Positions 10,517-21,376 of a stretch of 64,000 bases of DNA are shown here, in pieces. The translations under genes were made by a program, and so were the position numbers. Every line of letters begins with the position of its first letter. The first letter of the stretch is position 1. The notes below the pieces were generated by a model. The model was not told where the DNA came from, did not search any database, and saw only the letters and a program-made list of their open reading frames with translations. The stretch is from contig NC_081542.1 in assembly GCF_901000735.1 (NCBI RefSeq), positions 37,320,571-37,384,570 on the forward strand, given 5' to 3'. Source of the DNA: Corylus avellana. Taxonomy: Eukaryota; Streptophyta; Magnoliopsida; Fagales; Betulaceae.

Positions 10517-11431
10517 TTAAAATGGGGAAGAAATTTTACAGTACTTTCCCCGATCATTTGGATGTCCAACCAATTCCTTCCACCCTTTTTTCCTTAGAAT
10601 TTGATGCCCCTCTGGAGGAATGTTTCGCCATCTTATGTAGCCAACTTGCTTGCTCCGAAAGATTTCCTTAGGACGCCTATTCCAAGATTTGCTTCCTTGT
10701 GTCCATGATTCCTTGAAGATCTTGACATAAGATGGCTCTTCGAGACATTGAAAAGATGAAGTTTGTGGTTCATGTTGTGTCTCAAGAGGGATTGTGATGA
10801 AGGAATGAGCTTCAGTTCTCACTTCCTTATCATTTGACAGATTTGGGGGCTCAATTTGCTCCCAGTGCTCAACTTGCTCCTCTTCTTCCTCCTCGTGGTT
10901 ATTAACATTGAGAGGCTCAGCTGCTAATGAAGATGGGATATGGATTGATATCTCAGTGGTTTTCCTATTCTCAATTCGCATCTCAGGAGTGGGATCCAAT
11001 AAGGGCCCAGCTTGCTCATATATCATATCAAGGTCCAGATCAAATTCAAATTGAGCAAAGCACTCTCCCAAAGGATCCTCCAGACTTGTCTCATTAGAAG
11101 TGTCAGTATGCTTAAGTAGCTTGTCCAGGTCTAGGTCACCTCCAAATTGATCAAAGCACCCTCCCAAAGGGTCCTTAAGACTGGGCTCCCTAACAATATC
11201 CTCAACAATTTCCTCATTCCTAAGTGTAGTGGTAGCCTAGACATTCTCAAGATAAGAATTACTGGTGTCATCCTCATCAATCATGTATTGCCCTCTCGCT
11301 ATCTCTTGACTTTGAAGCTCTTCTTCCTCGTTGTCATCCTCTATGCTCTCATTGTCCCAATATTGAGTCATTGAGTCCAGTTGTTGTTCAGATGGATGTT
11401 CATTATTACTTTGGTCAATCCATTTTTCCAT
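10517..11431 (-). pseudogene. Element-encoded acidic ORF with one amber stop
   Basis: A frame of 305 codons on the - strand is interrupted only by TAG at 11237-11239; both halves (11431-11240 and 11236-10520) are in the same frame. The protein is strongly acidic, with a Glu-rich run (EEEEEE), and carries a repeated unit: PLGGCFDQF..DLDLD followed about 34 residues later by PLGECFAQF..DLDLD. The C-terminal part is basic (RRPKEIFRSKQVGYIRWR). Further upstream, 11440-11960 on the - strand translates in pieces to Asn/Tyr/Ser/Pro-rich text resembling the C-terminal gag region of Athila-type elements. I do not know a function for the acidic ORF. It is probably a gag-derived or lineage-specific product of this non-autonomous family. 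Confidence 0.55.
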
Positions 11432-11439
11432 TGCTGCGG

Positions 11440-12516
11440 TAGCTTAAGTGTCGGCATCTTTGAGCTCTTGCATGGATTGTCACAGTTCTTGTATGCTTTG
11501 ATGGCTGTTTCCCTTAACGCATTGAGAGCGTTTTCCAACGAAGATTGTTGAGGAGGATAACTGGAAGATGAAGGGGTAGAAAATTGGTTGTCGAACTACG
11601 GATATTCAGGATTGTGCAGTTTGTCAACTTGGGGAGTGTAATTTCTCGTAGCATGAGCTTACCAGGAGAAATGAGAATGGTTGCTCTAGTTTGGGTTATA
11701 AAAATTAGAATCTGATTCAAACCCCGGACTGGAGAAAGAAGTGTTCATTTGCTCATAAGAAAAATTGGCAAATTGCCCATAGGATGGACAATTTCCAATC
11801 TAATGATTAGGATTGGAGCCATATGAATATGGTCTATGTGGGTAAAAATTGTGAGAGTAGTTAGTAGGAGTTGGTGTCCTACAATTAGGAAAAACATTAA
11901 AATTACCAAACAGAAAATTCATGCTTCCCCCTCACTCTTTAAAACAAAACACACCTCCACATGAAACAGTAACAATTTTTTTAAAAAAATAAAATAAACA
12001 AAAATAAACAAAAATACCAAAAACTAAAAACAAAAACTCACAAAATGGACCAAACACAAGTTTGGCAGAATTTTAGGTGTTGGCCCGTTTTGATGCAATT
12101 TGCGGAGGTGCGCTTAAGCGTAGGCTAGATCAAGCGCAGGTGCGCTGATCCGTCAGTGATGTTGCCTATTGCTGGACTGCTGAAGCTGGCTGCACAGATG
12201 TGCTTGAGCGCAGATGCGCATAGGATCCTTACTGCGATAGGCTCAAGTGCGCTCGAGTGTACTGACATGCGCTTGAGCGTCTTAGCAGGGACTGGGCAAC
12301 TCCGATCTGCGAACAAGAAAAACAAAAAAAAACAAAAAAACAAAAACAAAAACAAAAAACAAAACAAAAAAAAACCTCTCATTTTTTTTTTTTTTTTTTT
12401 AGGGGGAGTTAGATAAGCAAAAAAATATATATTAAAAAAATGCAAAAAGAAAAATAAAACAAAAGAGCTAATTATAACTAGTAAAAAGATAAAATCAATT
12501 TTCAAAAACAAACAAT
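11440..12516 (-). pseudogene. Degenerate gag-like leader of the Athila-like element
   Basis: On the - strand 11440-11960 gives scattered Asn/Tyr/Pro/Ser-rich segments (for example SYEQMNTSFSSPGFES and YPPQQSSLENALNALRE) broken by stops and frame changes. They are typical of the disordered gag tail of Athila elements. The segment 11960-12516 is A/T-tract rich and holds several GCGCTNGAGCG-like words at 12106-12290. Confidence 0.45.
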
Positions 12517-12534
12517 TCCCCGGCAACGGCGCTA
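12517..12534 (-). other. Primer-binding site (tRNA-Asp type)
   Basis: The - strand reads AGCGCCGTTGCCGGGGAA, one mismatch from the tRNA-Asp primer site known from Athila/Tat elements. It lies 5 bp from the LTR end at 12540. Its orientation fixes the element on the - strand. Confidence 0.85.
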
Positions 12535-12539
12535 AAACT

Positions 12540-14100
12540 TGATGTGCAAATTTAAAATTACTGGCAAGCGCACGAGTAGTATGCAATATAGCATGTGCAA
12601 ATGCGAGGTCGATCCACGGGGAATTGTGTTACAAAAATAAATTTCTATCTTAACCTAGTTCCAAAATGTTTGTGAATTTGAAATTGAAAACAAAACAAAT
12701 AAAATTAATCAAAAGATAAATGCTAAGGGTGTGTTTGCCAAAAAGGCTTAAAAAATGAAGTGGACTAGAACTGTAGCAAATTTGATTGATGTGAGATAAA
12801 AAAGTAAATGTTTTGTAAAAAAAAGTGAAAAATTTTATTTTGTAGTGATTTTTTTATTTGAATAATAATAAAAAGTGATTGATGTGATGTAAAAAATAAG
12901 AATATTGGGGTTGATTTTGAAAAGAATTTTTTGGGTTTTTGGGTCCAGTCCAGCCTAAGGTTTCAAAATTCGCACTCACCAAATCAAAACACACATCATT
13001 ATGTTTGTTCATACATCCGAATTTCAATAAAATCCTATGAATGTTCTAATGTTCATAAAATTAACCTATTGAAAGATTCAATAAATTCGTCCATTGTACA
13101 AATCACAAAACATATCCAACTTAAATCAAAAGTATCCAATGTATCTGTTTGATTAACGAAAGACAATGGATATCCAATTTAAATCAAAAGATGCAATGTA
13201 TCCGTCGGATGAAACATAATCGATATCCAACGTTTTCGTAAGTTATAAACAACAATCAATCACAATTTTCTCACATAATTAAATTGAAATGCACATACAT
13301 TACATTAAAGGTCGAAATTGTACAATCAATACCTAAAGATGTGCAAACAAATCAATAGTGAGGCTTCATCATCAACCTTAGTTGAAGATTATCTTTTTAT
13401 GATAACAAAATCATAAAGAAACTAAATGAATTCATTAAAATTAAAGAACGTGCAAAAAGTGACAAAATGCCCAGAAAACATGAAAACGACAAAGAACGGC
13501 GCCCCTGGCGCGCCTCTGTCTATTTACAATGAAAAAAGAATGATATTTATAATATTATTTTAGGATTTCAGTGCTACCAGGTCAGACGAATGCGCTCGAG
13601 CGCACACTAGGTCCGCTTGATTGCACTCGAGCTTAAACTTTTTCCACTTTCGATGCAGGCGTGTGCGCGCTGATGGCTAGATGATGGGGGTGGGTGCGTT
13701 TGATCGCACTAAATGTGCGCTCGAGCGCACTACCATTCGGAATTATCCAACTCTTATGAACCATGACTTTGTAGATCTTTGAGTTAGCTTTCCAATGACA
13801 TCAAGATCGCTTCAATCTGAGCTCTACAACTCTAGATATGGCCTCTATAGTGAGGCTTGTTGGGTGCAAAGCATCGCTCGATCCAAATTTGTTGCCAATG
13901 CTCCCTGAAGTGTCTTAAGCCCCATAGTTAAAGGAATGAATTGCATTTTTCCCTTTAAAGACGCATTTTTCCCTTAGCAACCTACAAAATACTAAAAAAA
14001 AAAAAAAAAAAAGTAACACAAAACATCATAAAATAATAAAGCTAAAGGCTTAGCAAACATAAATTAAGGGGCCCAAATATACAATATTTGGCGCTTAACA
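12540..14100 (-). repeat. 5' LTR of the Athila-like element
   Basis: Runs from TGATGTGCAAAT (12540) to GGCGCTTAACA (14100) in + reading, so it has TG...CA ends; 1561 bp, usual for this lineage. A TATA box on the - strand is at 13544-13551. Palindromic CGCTCGAGCG-type words cluster at 13586-13740, just upstream of that TATA box on the transcribed strand. A block at about 12728-12955 interrupts similarity to the other LTRs and may be a small MITE. Confidence 0.8.
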
Positions 14101-15611
14101 ATATGTAAGTAATTAGTTATGGATGTGTGTTATTGCACTAATTAACTAACTATTTTGTAATGTTGTATGTAATTGATCAATTGATGAGTTATGTAAATGT
14201 TTTGATTTTATGGAATTCATATACATAATTTGCCTACCCATTGTGCATACCCATTGTGCATACTCATTGTGTATACATGGTTCAAATTGACAAAATATGT
14301 ACATAATTTGCATACCAATTAGGTGACGTGTGAATAGTGCAAACGTTACTACCCTTTAAAAAATTATAAAAAAATAATAATTTTACAAAAAAAAAAAAAA
14401 AAATTATAATGTGTGTGTGTGTAAATGTTTTCAAATAAAATTTAAATAAAAAAATTAGAGGCACAGAGCAGTTTGCAGCAATTTCAGAAGAGCCCCGTCC
14501 GACGAGAAGAGTGTCCGTCTGGACGGATAGTGTAGTGCTGCAAGTCAGTACTTCAACCCAACAGCTCCGTTCGTTGGCCGTACACAGGCTGTTCGGACGA
14601 GATGGCTGAACAAGAACGTCTGAACCCATTCGGCCAAACTAGTGAACAAATTTGTTCACTGAAAACAAAAACAAAAAACAAAAACAAAAACAAAAACAAA
14701 ACAAAAAAAACCCCACTTCAGACGTGAACTAGTGAACAAATTTGTTTACACAAACTTAAAAAAAATAAAAAATAAAAAGAAACCCACTTCAGCCATGAAC
14801 CAACTCAACCACAACCCTCAAGAATACTGCAACTGAAATAACCCCCAAAATCAAATACCCATTTGAAATCAACTGAAAATCAAGAATTAAAGGCTAAAGG
14901 GATGAGTTTTACCTTTGATAAACCCAGTAGATCCATCCGGCCAACACCCACCATTTCACTTCTCTGAAACTCTCACTCTCTCTCTCTCTAATCCGTTCTT
15001 TCGCTCTCTCTCTCTCAACACTTAACAGAGAAGAAGAAAGGGAAAGAAGGAATAGGGGAAGAAGGAAGAGGGAACGAAGGAAAAAGGAACAACAAAGAGA
15101 TGGATCTCTTTCTCTATCTGGCTTGTTCTCTTTGGCTCTCTATTTTGGAGGAAAGGTGAGAAAATAAGAGGGGAAGCAGGGGAGGCGTGAGAAAAAGGGA
15201 GAAAGAATAAAGAAGAAAGAAAAAAAGGGAAAATTTTTTAAAATTCAAATTTTGAAATTAATGACGTGTGAACAGTAACACGGCGCCAACTTATCAATAG
15301 TGCGACATCCTCAAACATGGATGACGTGGTACTGTTCAAATGACACCCTCTAACTAGGAAAACGTCACCATTTTGTGACGTTATTACTGTTCACACATCA
15401 CCAATATTGGGTTTTGTTTTGAATGGTTGGGGGATGTAAGTTGGTTGCATTGGCTATGAGGTATCTCCCTATCATACCATATCATCAAAAAAGGTCAATA
15501 TAGCCCCGTATGGAAAAGATTAAAATTGTCAAATATCAAACAATGTTAGTATATTATGTAAAAAGTCACCTCCATGTCAGTGTTTGGCTTTGTCTCCTTA
15601 ACTTTGTTAAG
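14101..15611. other. Non-coding flank of MULE copy 1
   Basis: Contains a (GT)n run near 14411; a moderately GC-rich block at 14457-14640 with CGTCCGAC and CGTCTGGACGG words; A/C-rich runs at 14660-14710; CT- then GA-rich tracts at 14970-15240; and GACGTGTGAACAGT inverted words at 15260-15420. It lies 3' of the transposase reading frame and may include the transposon end. No gene seen. Confidence 0.5.
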
Positions 15612-18052
15612 CTATATCTTCCTATTTGGTTGGATGCAACTCCTAGCGTTGTGGCCTTGCTGATTGCAGTTTCCACATTGTACATCATACCCCTTTCAAA
15701 TGACCTTAACACTTTCATCAGGTTTATTTTCATCAAGTCCTCTTCTTCTCACCTTCGACCTACCTCGTTATTTTTTGGGTAAAGGTGGCATTGTGGGTTT
15801 CACATCATTGTCAATGGCCCAATGTTTAGGGCTATGCATCAGCTCAATACTATATGCATATGACTTCTTATATGTATCTATCATGTACCTCTTACTAATA
15901 TAAGTCTCTGGAACTCCCCTATTTGCATAAATTGCTCAACAGGTATGAGGGCATGAAATCCCATTCAATTGCCACCTACCACATCCACAGGTTCTGGTAT
16001 TCAGATTGACAACCCCCATAGCCTCATGACTGTGATCAACCTCAAATGTCAGGTTGTTACTCCATTGGGAAATCTATTCCTAGCATCTTACTTGTTCCTA
16101 TCTAACTTTCTAACAATTTTAGGGCAAATAATATTCGTTGAAGTTGTTGCACCAGCCCTTATTTGGTTGATCCTATTCATTAATTGATGCCTTATCATCT
16201 CCATGCAAGTACGAATTGGCTGGTCTCTAGCTTCAATGACCCATGCATTGAAAGTATCTGATGTATTATTTAGAAGGATGTTACTACAACTATATGCACT
16301 AAAACCATGTCTTGACCACATCTTTGGGTCCACCTTTTCGATGTAGTAATAGGCTACAGTATCCATTCCTTTTATCACAGACAAGTAATACTTAAACTAA
16401 TTTTCAAATGATGTTCGATCTGCACCCCACAATGCATCCTTGTATGCCTTGCCCTTGTAACCCTTGCTCTTGAAGTTTGCATGTAAATGTCTAACACAGA
16501 ATATGTGCTCTAGACCAGGCATCAAATACTCCATTGCATCCAGCAGCCCGTGTGTAACAAGAAAATAATTTAACACGTGTTAGTCAAATGTTAGGCAAAT
16601 GTTAAATATTCATGCAAATAGGTTATTAGATATTATTTTTGTTAGTTGAACATAAATAGCCATTTGTGCTCCCTTGAATACCCAATATCCTCCAACATGT
16701 TGTCTAAAAATCATATCTAAGTGGCTCTAATATCAGTCTCGCATATAGCATATGCTAATGGGAATATATTATCATTCGTATCTCGGGCAATGGCAGTAGA
16801 TAGCTGCCCACCATGACTACCTTTCAAAAAGCACATGTCCACACATATCATTGGCCTATATCCATCCAAAAAACCCAGCTTACAAGCAGTTAGGGTAACA
16901 TACATCCTTTGGAAGAATATCCCATCTCTTTGTATACAAGTAGAGCTACTGGGATTCCACTTACGTATTGCATTACTACACTCTCTTGTCAATTTGTACT
17001 ACCCATCATGTGTTCCTATTAGCAAATTCAACGCCATTCTTTTGGCACAGTGGCAACTCAGCAAAGATAGCTCCACATTGTAATCCCTTCAAACTATTTC
17101 TTTCAAAGCACTAGCCTTCCAACAAGGTTGATCTCGAAAGCTTTCAATGTATTGGTGTGCTTCACACTTGATTGTTGCTATTTTGTTTTGGTAATGGCTT
17201 CCACAGTTATGAACATCAATTAATGTCTTTATTTGAAAGTATTTCCTATCATTCGTCCATGATGCATATACTCTCAAACCATATTGTTTCTTACAAAAGG
17301 CTGATACACGTTTTTTCTCATTATGCATATAGGTGTAAACGAAGGAATTTTGTACTACATACACCTGTAGCGCCTCTTTAAACTGAGATTGGATGTAAAC
17401 TTCAAAACCCACTTGTATTTCAACCTCTCTTTAAGGTCATGCCATTCTTTCCATTCCGGATACTTCCTTCTATTGCCTTTGGGTGATCCTTTAGCATCCT
17501 CTTCACTTTATAAGCTACACAGTTTAGGACTTTCAACACCCTTTTCATTAGGCCATTCAAATTTACCCTTTCCATGATAAGTGCCGAATGTTGCACATTC
17601 AAGCCCCTTAACTCGAATAGATTAATTCCTAACTTTGTTATTTGTTTATTTTTCTTTTGTTTTTGTGTTTCAGGATTTTATATGACAGATGCAAGAATTC
17701 TACTGGAAATTGGGCTTAAAGGACACTTTGGAAGCATACTATCAGCCATGGGATCGAGCACACCAACAGAAAGGCTCGAGCGCACCTACGCTCGATCACC
17801 ACACCATCTAGGCTTGACCGCACTTCCCTTGGGCTCGAGCGCACTCGGGCGTACAGCACACGGCAATAGTCCTTTTCCACCTTGAATTGGGTTTTTAGTC
17901 TCCTACTTGGACTATGAGACTGACCTACAATTTTCCTAGCGTTTCTAGGGCTTCTAGGGTTCTCCTAATTCCTATAAATAGGCCTCTAAACATTGAAGAA
18001 AGAAACATTGCTACCTAGAGAAAAAATTCAGCAAATACTTCTTGTAGGCTTA

Positions 18053-19311
18053 TGTTGTGCAAATTTTATTATACTCGCAAATGCACGAATTGTTTGTAGA
18101 AAAAGGATTTTCAAGTGCGATGTCGAACCTACAGGGAATTGTGTTTTTGAAAGCAAATTTAAATTTAAATCAATTGAACCCTAACCTAGTTCCAATTTTT
18201 TGAGAGATTGTTGAGTGAAAGAAAAATCAAAAGCATATGCAAATTAAAGTGAAAGTAATTATTGACAGAGCACTAGGATTTCAGAATCTGTACTGACAAA
18301 TTCATAGCAACATAATTCCATGATCTATAATATTTTCCAAAGTTCTCACACATAAATCTTAGGTTTGTTTTGCTATTGCTTCATAGAATTAATCAAAACA
18401 TCCCATGTATCCATTCATTACCCAAATCACAAAATCCAAATCACAAGAAGATATCAAATATTTATCAAAACATCAATTATATCCAGAGAATAAATCACAA
18501 GGGAAATCCAAATTTTTTACAAAGAAAACCAAGCAATCAATTGTATTGAACTATCTCAAATCATCAAGTTTATGATTAAATCACAAAAGATATCCAAGAA
18601 TCATTTAATCCAATTGATTTGAGGTAAAACAATAGGGCAATTAGATCATTAAATTGGGAAATACTACATACATGAAACGAAGTTGCTAATCATAAGTGAG
18701 GCTTTATCCTCAACCTTAGTTGAGGGTTTAGCCTCTCATGGTATTGAAATACAAAACAAATTGATGGAATTCATAATGAAAATTGAGTACTTATAAGTAT
18801 GAAATCACAAACTTGAGATCCAAAAGCTAGGAAACCCTAAAACTCTCTTCTTTCTCCTCTAAAATCTCGTAATTCGCAGCCTCTCTCAATTAATCTGAGA
18901 TCTGTTCTATTTATAGGCTAAAACTATGGTTTACAAGTTGTTTTAGAATTAAAATTGCAGCCAAGTCAGAAAAGTGTGCTCGATCGCACACTTGTTGGCT
19001 TGAGCGCTCTCGAGCACATAAGTTCCCCACTACCGCATAAGCATGCTTGCGCACTGGAATTTGAATTGGGCGCTCCTATGCTGAGCTCAAGTGTAGATGC
19101 GCTTGAGCGTATAGATGTGCGCTCAATCGTAGGTCCGTTGGCTGCTTTTCTCCAAAATCTACAACTTTCACTTAAAACCCGCAGCTTTCCCATAGCAACC
19201 TATAAAACACTAAAAGCACATAACTAACCCAGAACATCATATTATAACACAGCTAAAAGACTAACAAAGGTAAATTAAGGGGACCAAATGTACAATATTT
19301 GGCACACATCA
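18053..19311 (-). mobile_element. Athila-like solo LTR nested in the outer LTR, copy 1
   Basis: Starts TGTTGTGCAAATTT and ends GGCACACATCA in + reading, flanked by GCTTA (18048-18052 and 19312-19316). The single 1259-bp LTR with a target duplication and no internal region is a solo LTR formed by recombination. It is related to the 12540-14100 LTR (same start, same AATATTTGGC end). A TATA box on the - strand is at 18908-18915, with CTCGAT/CTCGAG words at 18975-19130 upstream of it. Confidence 0.88.
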
Positions 19312-19862
19312 GCTTAGAAGAGTCATGAGCGGCTACAACCCTTCATGGGGTATTGATGTAATCCTATCCAAGCACAATGGTTTGATTATATCTTAATTTA
19401 TAGAATTTCAGTTTATGCATGTTGGTTGTAAAATTTAGAGAATTGCTACAATTTAACATTGTTCTTCTTAAATTCCAAAATCAATATTGGTAAAATTCTT
19501 ATCTTGTCTTAGAAAGCTTTTTGCCTTTATTGAACTCAAATCATTCTTATTTTCTTTGATTATGGGGATAATCGTTATACAACAATTTTAATTGACATAT
19601 GATCAAGAGAATTAGATAGGTCATGCTTAGGGAAGATGGATTATACTACACCCTAGTTTAGTATAATTTAGATAGACAGTCTGTGCCAACCGAAGATGGG
19701 CTATATTATTCCCTTGATTGTATGTATCCTATTAAAAAATTAGATAATCCATACCAAGGGAAGACGGGTCATACCGTATCTTAGTGGTTAGGTGAACTGT
19801 CCATGCCAATCGAAGATTGATTATACTCGTTCCTTAATATAGTAATTTCTTGTTTATTTATA

Positions 19863-20175
19863 GGAAAAATCTACTTTATCCCCTAAAGTTTCAGGCAATT
19901 TGAACTTCAAAGTTTAAAAATTGGCAATGTACCCCTTTAATGTTTCAAAAATTTTCAATTTAAACCTTCCGTTACTAATTTCCATTAAATTGGACAAAAA
20001 AATTTAAAAAAAAGCCTAAGGATAATTTTGTAATTTCATGGATTTCCGTCCAATTTGACGGAAATTAGTAACATGAAGGTTTGAAACATTAGGTGGGTAC
20101 ACTGCCAATTTTTAAACTTTGGGGTTTAAATTGAAAAACACCTGAAACTTCAAGGGGGTAAAGTAGATTTTTCTC
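19863..20175. mobile_element. Foldback MITE with 9-bp target duplication, copy 1
   Basis: Both ends read inward as (G)GAAAAATCTACTTTA..CCCC and the two halves are largely reverse complements (for example CCGTTACTAATTTCC and GGAAATTAGTAAC). TTATTTATA flanks it at 19854-19862 and 20176-20184. A 9-bp target duplication points to Mutator-type mobilisation. It lies inside the outer LTR. Confidence 0.85.
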
Positions 20176-20665
20176 TTATTTATAACATGCATAGACTGAA
20201 TTTCTTGATTAAATATGATTAACTATTGTTATGTGGATAGAGGTGAAGTCAATACCCTACTCTCTCTGTCTTATATTTCAATTCTCTTTTACTTTTATGC
20301 ACTTTAGTTACAAAACAAATCAACAAGCTCTTTCCTTAAGTTACTTTTAATATTGAAGAACTTGATAACAATTCCTTCCAGTCCTTGAGATTCGACATCC
20401 TCAATATAGCCCTATCCTACAGGGATTCGTACTATTGCGAGTGGTATTTTATTATTGATATATTTTTGCCTTAAAAACACCACATCAAATGTCATCCTCT
20501 TTTTTAGATGATGGTGCTACACCCTATGGCTGGAACCACTTGGATGCAACCTCCCTAGCCGCCCGTAGAACTTCTTCACATTTTATAAAATAAATGCCCT
20601 CCGCCTCTCCATCAGTCACTTCAAAATTACCTAATGGAAGTTGAATCTCTTCTCCATCATCTTCT

Positions 20666-21276
20666 TTAGGGTTGGGCAAAAACCCGCCCAACCCGCAAAC
20701 CCGCCCCGCCCCGCCCCGCCCAACCCCACATAGGTATAAAACATAAAAAACCCTAACCCTAACATATTTTTCTAGCTAGCGCCGTTTCTTACTTTCTCCT
20801 CTCTCTCGTCTCTCACGCTTCTATCTTCTCTCTTGCTCTCTCTCCATCTCTCATCTCCTTCTCTCTTCGTCTACGCCGCCGCTTGACATCCTCCGGCCAT
20901 GGGCTACTGCGCCGCTCCCACCTCGAGACCAGGATCCAGGTTTTTTTCTCTCTCTCAAGAGATCTCAAGTTTTTAGTCTAGATTTCAAATTATTTTTCTC
21001 CCTCGTCCAGATTTAATTCCAAGTTCTTTGGTTTAGGTTTGATTCAAGGGTTCTGATGTAGGTTGTGTAACTTGGGTTTGTTTAGGAGGAGAAGAAATTT
21101 GCAGAAGAGATGAAACGAAAAAGAGAGAAAGAAAGAAGACGAGCCGGCGGAGGAAAGAAAGGAGAGGATCTGAGGAAGAGAGAACCCAACCCGCACAACC
21201 CGTAAAACCCGCCCCGATCTACCCCGCCCCGCAACACCCGAACCCACGCGGATTTTCTTGCTTGTGCTCGGGTGGC
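20666..21276. mobile_element. hAT-like insertion truncated by the gap
   Basis: Begins TAGGGTTGGGCAAAAACCCG followed by CCCGC-rich subterminal repeats, which resembles plant hAT ends. Copy 2 lacks it: there the host sequence continues as CATCATCTTCTCCATG. The interior is gene-like: telomeric-type AACCCTAACCCTAAC (about 20748-20762), a pyrimidine-rich leader, ATGGGCTACTGCGCC at 20899, and a donor-like CAG|GT near 20940. A second CCCGC-rich block at 21187-21245 lies in the same orientation as the first. The right end is lost in the N gap. Confidence 0.6.
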
Positions 21277-21376
21277 NNNNNNNNNNNNNNNNNNNNNNNN
21301 NNNNNNNNNNNNNNNNNNNNNNNNNNNNNNNNNNNNNNNNNNNNNNNNNNNNNNNNNNNNNNNNNNNNNNNNNNNN
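21277..21376. other. Assembly gap (100 N)
   Basis: Exactly 100 undetermined bases between the hAT-like insertion of copy 1 and the first base of copy 2. The coincidence with the copy boundary is informative about the duplication. Confidence 0.99.

Larger units (their letters stand above)
5672..14100 (-). mobile_element. Non-autonomous Athila/Tat-like Gypsy LTR retrotransposon
   Basis: Two LTR copies (5672-9159, carrying an insertion and a gap, and 12540-14100) flank about 3.4 kb of internal DNA. On the - strand the 12540-14100 LTR is followed by a primer-binding site nearly identical to the tRNA-Asp site used by Athila/Tat elements. The other LTR is preceded by a polypurine tract. The internal region has only a gag-derived frame and no protease, reverse transcriptase or integrase, so the element depended on a helper. 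A possible target duplication ATATG lies at 14101-14105 and 5665-5669, but the left terminus is blurred by the N gap. Confidence 0.8.
17592..20487 (+). mobile_element. LTR insertion in the MULE locus (outer), copy 1
   Basis: Begins TGCACATTCAAGCC, ends AACACCACATCA, and is flanked by AATGT (17587-17591 and 20488-20492), a 5-bp target duplication. Without the nested inserts it is about 1.3 kb, the size of a solo LTR, and I see no internal coding region. The TATA box TATAAATA at 17973-17980 and the CACATCA 3' end place its transcription on the + strand. CTCGAGCGCAC words sit at 17770-17850, upstream of the TATA. It splits the MULE coding region. Confidence 0.8.
13993..20665. repeat. Large direct duplication, copy 1
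   Basis: From the A-tract at 13993 to CATCATCTTCT at 20655-20665 the sequence is repeated at 21377-28149. The offset drifts from 7384 to 7484 because of small indels. The match includes the LTR end, the MULE pseudogene, both nested LTRs and the MITE. Copies differ by scattered substitutions, a (GT)n length change (14411 versus 21791) and a 30-bp segment present only in copy 2 near 25880-25910. Confidence 0.95.
15612..20665 (-). pseudogene. MULE (MuDR-type) transposase, copy 1, decayed and interrupted
   Basis: Read on the - strand. Around 20655-20500 lies an N-terminal segment (LPLGNFEVT, EVLRAAREVASKW). After a 2.9-kb LTR insertion come the MuDR N-terminal DNA-binding domain (17412-17092: FKEALQVYVVQNSFVY, RVYASWTNDRKYFQIKT), the catalytic domain (16992-16720: MICVDMCFLKGSHGGQL, with the first catalytic Asp), FCVRHLHANF (about 16500-16470), WSRHGFSAYS, a SWIM zinc finger (CGCGRWQLNGISCPH, about 15990-15940) and a terminal CCHC knuckle (CGNCNQQGHNARSC, about 15680-15630) ending at TAG 15612-15614. 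The domain order equals intact MULE transposases, which bind terminal repeats and cut DNA. Stops and frameshifts separate the blocks. Near 16650 the second catalytic Asp codon reads Asn, whereas copy 2 keeps Asp. Not functional. Confidence 0.85.

Noticed and set aside
16835..17602. + strand frames of 60-103 codons in MULE copy 1 (and the same in copy 2)
   Set aside because: Antisense shadows of the transposase text on the - strand.
20748..20762. Telomeric repeat / interstitial telomere
   Set aside because: Only about two CCCTAA units; better read as a telo-box in a promoter-like segment.
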